In this document: positions 6,371 to 7,041 of the stretch, piece by piece | Layout: each line of letters begins with the position of its first letter | How positions within the stretch are numbered: the stretch's first letter is position 1 | From: Akkermansiaceae bacterium | Lineage (GTDB): Bacteria > Verrucomicrobiota > Verrucomicrobiia > Verrucomicrobiales > Akkermansiaceae | Direction of reading: 5' to 3' | Assembly (NCBI GenBank): GCA_011524615.1 | Contig: WTJZ01000122.1 | Location: 4,485 to 11,525 of the forward strand | DNA: 7,041 bases | The notes under the pieces: model-generated | What the model was told of the DNA's origin: nothing | Databases searched by the model: none | The model's input: the letters and a program-made list of their open reading frames with translations, nothing else | Made by a program: the position numbers and the translations under genes

Positions 6371-6447
6371 GCGTTCGTAGCTCAATTGGATAGAGCACCT
6401 GATTACGGCTCAGGAGGTTTGGGGTTCGACTCCCTACGAACGTGCCA
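6371..6447 (+). tRNA. tRNA-Arg, anticodon ACG, copy 1
   Basis: This 77-nt tRNA has its CCA encoded. Acceptor GCGTTCG pairs with CGAACGT, the D stem is GCTC/GAGC, the anticodon stem is CCTGA/TCAGG with loop TTACGGC, the variable loop is 5 nt, and the T stem is TGGGG/CCCTA with loop TTCGACT. The anticodon ACG (6405-6407) decodes CGU, and with A34 changed to inosine also CGC and CGA. The first acceptor pair is G1-U72, a wobble where G-C is usual, and the T stem has a G-U pair (50-64). The discriminator base is G. The gene is identical to the second copy. Confidence 0.97.
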
Positions 6448-6451
6448 CTAT

Positions 6452-6490
6452 ATCCCGCTTCACTTAATTGTGATAGCGGGATTCTTTTTT
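6452..6490 (+). terminator. Intrinsic terminator of tRNA-Arg copy 1
   Basis: A 12-bp stem (ATCCCGCT plus TCAC paired with GTGA and AGCGGGAT, one bulged T at 6474) has a TTAATT loop and ends in TCTTTTTT. It starts 5 bases after the encoded CCA. Confidence 0.93.
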
Positions 6491-6491
6491 A

Positions 6492-6515
6492 TATAGCATC
6501 CTCAAAGGAGGCTAT
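6492..6515. repeat. Imperfect hairpin between the two tRNA units
   Basis: TATAGC and GCTATA form the outer arm, followed by one A-G mismatch and then TCCT with AGGA around a CAA loop. The 10 pairs fill most of the 33-bp spacer between the units. There is no T-run after it, so it is not a second terminator. It may be a relic of the duplication junction or a small palindromic repeat element. Confidence 0.4.
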
Positions 6516-6545
6516 ACGAATGGTCACTAATTTTTTAAATGTAGC

Positions 6546-6573
6546 TTGACCTACATCAATCGCTATGCATAAT
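6546..6573 (+). promoter_or_regulatory. Promoter of tRNA-Arg copy 2
   Basis: A -35 TTGACC (6546-6551) and a -10 CATAAT (6568-6573) have the same 16-base spacing as copy 1. The 16-base spacer differs from copy 1 at about half a dozen positions, while the element GTAGCTTGAC and the TATGCATAATGC block around the -10 are kept. Confidence 0.75.
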
Positions 6574-6588
6574 GCCCTTCCATTAAAC

Positions 6589-6665
6589 GCGTTCGTAGCT
6601 CAATTGGATAGAGCACCTGATTACGGCTCAGGAGGTTTGGGGTTCGACTCCCTACGAACGTGCCA
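6589..6665 (+). tRNA. tRNA-Arg, anticodon ACG, copy 2
   Basis: Base-for-base identical to the copy at 6371-6447, including the encoded CCA, the G1-U72 pair and the anticodon ACG at 6623-6625. It has its own promoter and terminator, so it is an independent transcription unit and not part of a polycistronic tRNA precursor. Confidence 0.97.
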
Positions 6666-6669
6666 CTAT

Positions 6670-6708
6670 ATCCCGCTTCACTTAATTGTGATAGCGGGAT
6701 TCTTTTTT
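6670..6708 (+). terminator. Intrinsic terminator of tRNA-Arg copy 2
   Basis: Same sequence as the copy 1 terminator: a 12-bp stem with one bulged T (6692), a TTAATT loop and a TCTTTTTT tail. It starts 5 bases after the CCA. Confidence 0.93.
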
Positions 6709-7015
6709 CCTCCTACGGAGTATTGATCACAAGGCGCCCACCCTTCTCGGTAATACCATCACGAATGGAAACCAGTTTTTTTCACAGGCCACTCACCTCT
6801 TTCCAATAAATAATCTTCGCCACGGCCTCTGACAAAACAGGACAGATGCGACAATGTAATCCCACTCAGTGAATAGTAAAAACAAAAATCTCCTCTCTGA
6901 GAAAATCTAAACAGGCTTGTAAGCCAGCAAATCAGAATAAGTTCTTGTTATTATGCCATATTTACGATCACTATAGGCTCAAACAGACTTTTCTAAATTA
7001 CAACTACCTCCTATT
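6709..7015. other. 307-bp intergenic stretch with no convincing gene
   Basis: I find no complete gene here. It holds only short dyads: CTCC/GGAG just after the tRNA terminator, CACTCAGTG (6863-6871) and GGCTTGTAAGCC (6914-6925). There is a T7 tract at 6776-6782 with no real stem before it. On the minus strand two open stretches meet at that tract in different frames, neither with a good start. No tRNA-like fold, tandem repeat or clear promoter was seen. It probably serves as the upstream region of whatever begins at or beyond 7016. Confidence 0.5.
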
Positions 7016-7041
7016 ATGTTACTTAATTGCCCTCACTGCCC
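7016..7041 (+). CDS. Possible start of a zinc-ribbon protein, cut by window edge
   Basis: An ATG at 7016 opens the frame MLLNCPHCP, which runs off the window. A CPxC pair within the first ten residues is typical of small zinc-ribbon proteins and echoes MPQNCPCC in the membrane protein at 5874-6197. No Shine-Dalgarno sequence precedes it, but several other genes here also lack one. Only nine residues are visible, so chance is a real possibility. Confidence 0.35.

Larger units (their letters stand above)
6307..6490 (+). repeat. Tandem duplication, copy 1 (tRNA-Arg transcription unit)
   Basis: This is the first copy of a duplicated unit holding promoter, tRNA and terminator; copy 2 is at 6524-6708, offset by 218 bases. 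The 125 bases from 6366 to 6490 (the last leader bases, tRNA and terminator) are identical in the two copies. The promoter part, from the TCACTA at 6307, is similar but has diverged, including a one-base length difference. Confidence 0.85.
6524..6708 (+). repeat. Tandem duplication, copy 2 (tRNA-Arg transcription unit)
   Basis: This is the second copy of the promoter, tRNA and terminator unit at 6307-6490. Bases 6584-6708 match copy 1 exactly, while the promoter spacer and the discriminator region differ at many positions. Confidence 0.85.

Noticed and set aside
6371..6708. Integration site (att) created by a mobile element at the tRNA
   Set aside because: The duplication covers the whole transcription unit with its promoter instead of just the tRNA 3' end, and no integrase is in the window.
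6831..6860. Promoter with CTGACA and TGTAAT in the terminal intergenic stretch
   Set aside because: The spacing is 20 bases, too long for a normal sigma-70 promoter, and the alternative -10 at 17 bases is poor.
6713..6950. Minus-strand stretch ending in RDGITEKGGRLVINTP that seemed to continue a long frame upstream
   Set aside because: Counting the A-run exactly (seven bases at 6776-6782) puts the two open parts in different frames, with TGA just before KKLVSIRDG. The upstream part is rich in Phe, Cys and Trp like random sequence, and there is no start codon in the good part. A frameshifted gene or programmed slippage at A7 cannot be excluded but is unsupported.

Overview
The window reads as chromosomal DNA from a Gram-negative-type bacterium. 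LpxA implies lipid A synthesis and an outer membrane, and the first gene encodes a lipoprotein. Most starts lack a clear Shine-Dalgarno sequence. The long secreted beta-helix protein, which also carries a PDZ and a C-terminal beta-sandwich-like domain, is of a kind I associate with Verrucomicrobiota and Planctomycetota. My best guess is Verrucomicrobiota. This rests on gene style and not on any marker search.

Layout: 1-55 is a perfect 11-bp tandem repeat ending just before a small lipoprotein gene (75-674, +). This converges on lpxA (699-1460, -). lpxA is divergent from ilvC (1609-2658, +), and the 148-bp gap between them holds a perfect 8+1+8 palindrome. ilvC ends in a textbook intrinsic terminator (2681-2715). 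After a 220-bp gap with a plausible sigma-70 promoter comes a 961-residue secreted protein (2936-5821, +). It converges on a small two-helix membrane protein with split CxxC pairs (5874-6197, -), and the two share a hairpin. From about 6307 to 6708 there are two tandem copies of a complete tRNA-Arg(ACG) unit, each with promoter, gene and terminator. The last 333 bases hold no convincing complete gene. A reading frame starting at 7016 may be the beginning of a zinc-ribbon protein that leaves the window.

The genes do not form one pathway. lpxA (outer membrane) and ilvC (branched-chain amino acids) are housekeeping genes. The beta-helix protein probably acts on extracellular polysaccharide. The tRNA-Arg pair suits the Arg codons of ilvC, all 11 of which are CGT or CGC. 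I see no transposase, integrase, CRISPR array, toxin-antitoxin pair or defence genes. The items most worth following up are the 11-bp repeat running in register to a start codon, the tRNA unit duplication with identical gene and terminator but diverged promoters, the beta-helix/PDZ fusion, and the palindrome between lpxA and ilvC.
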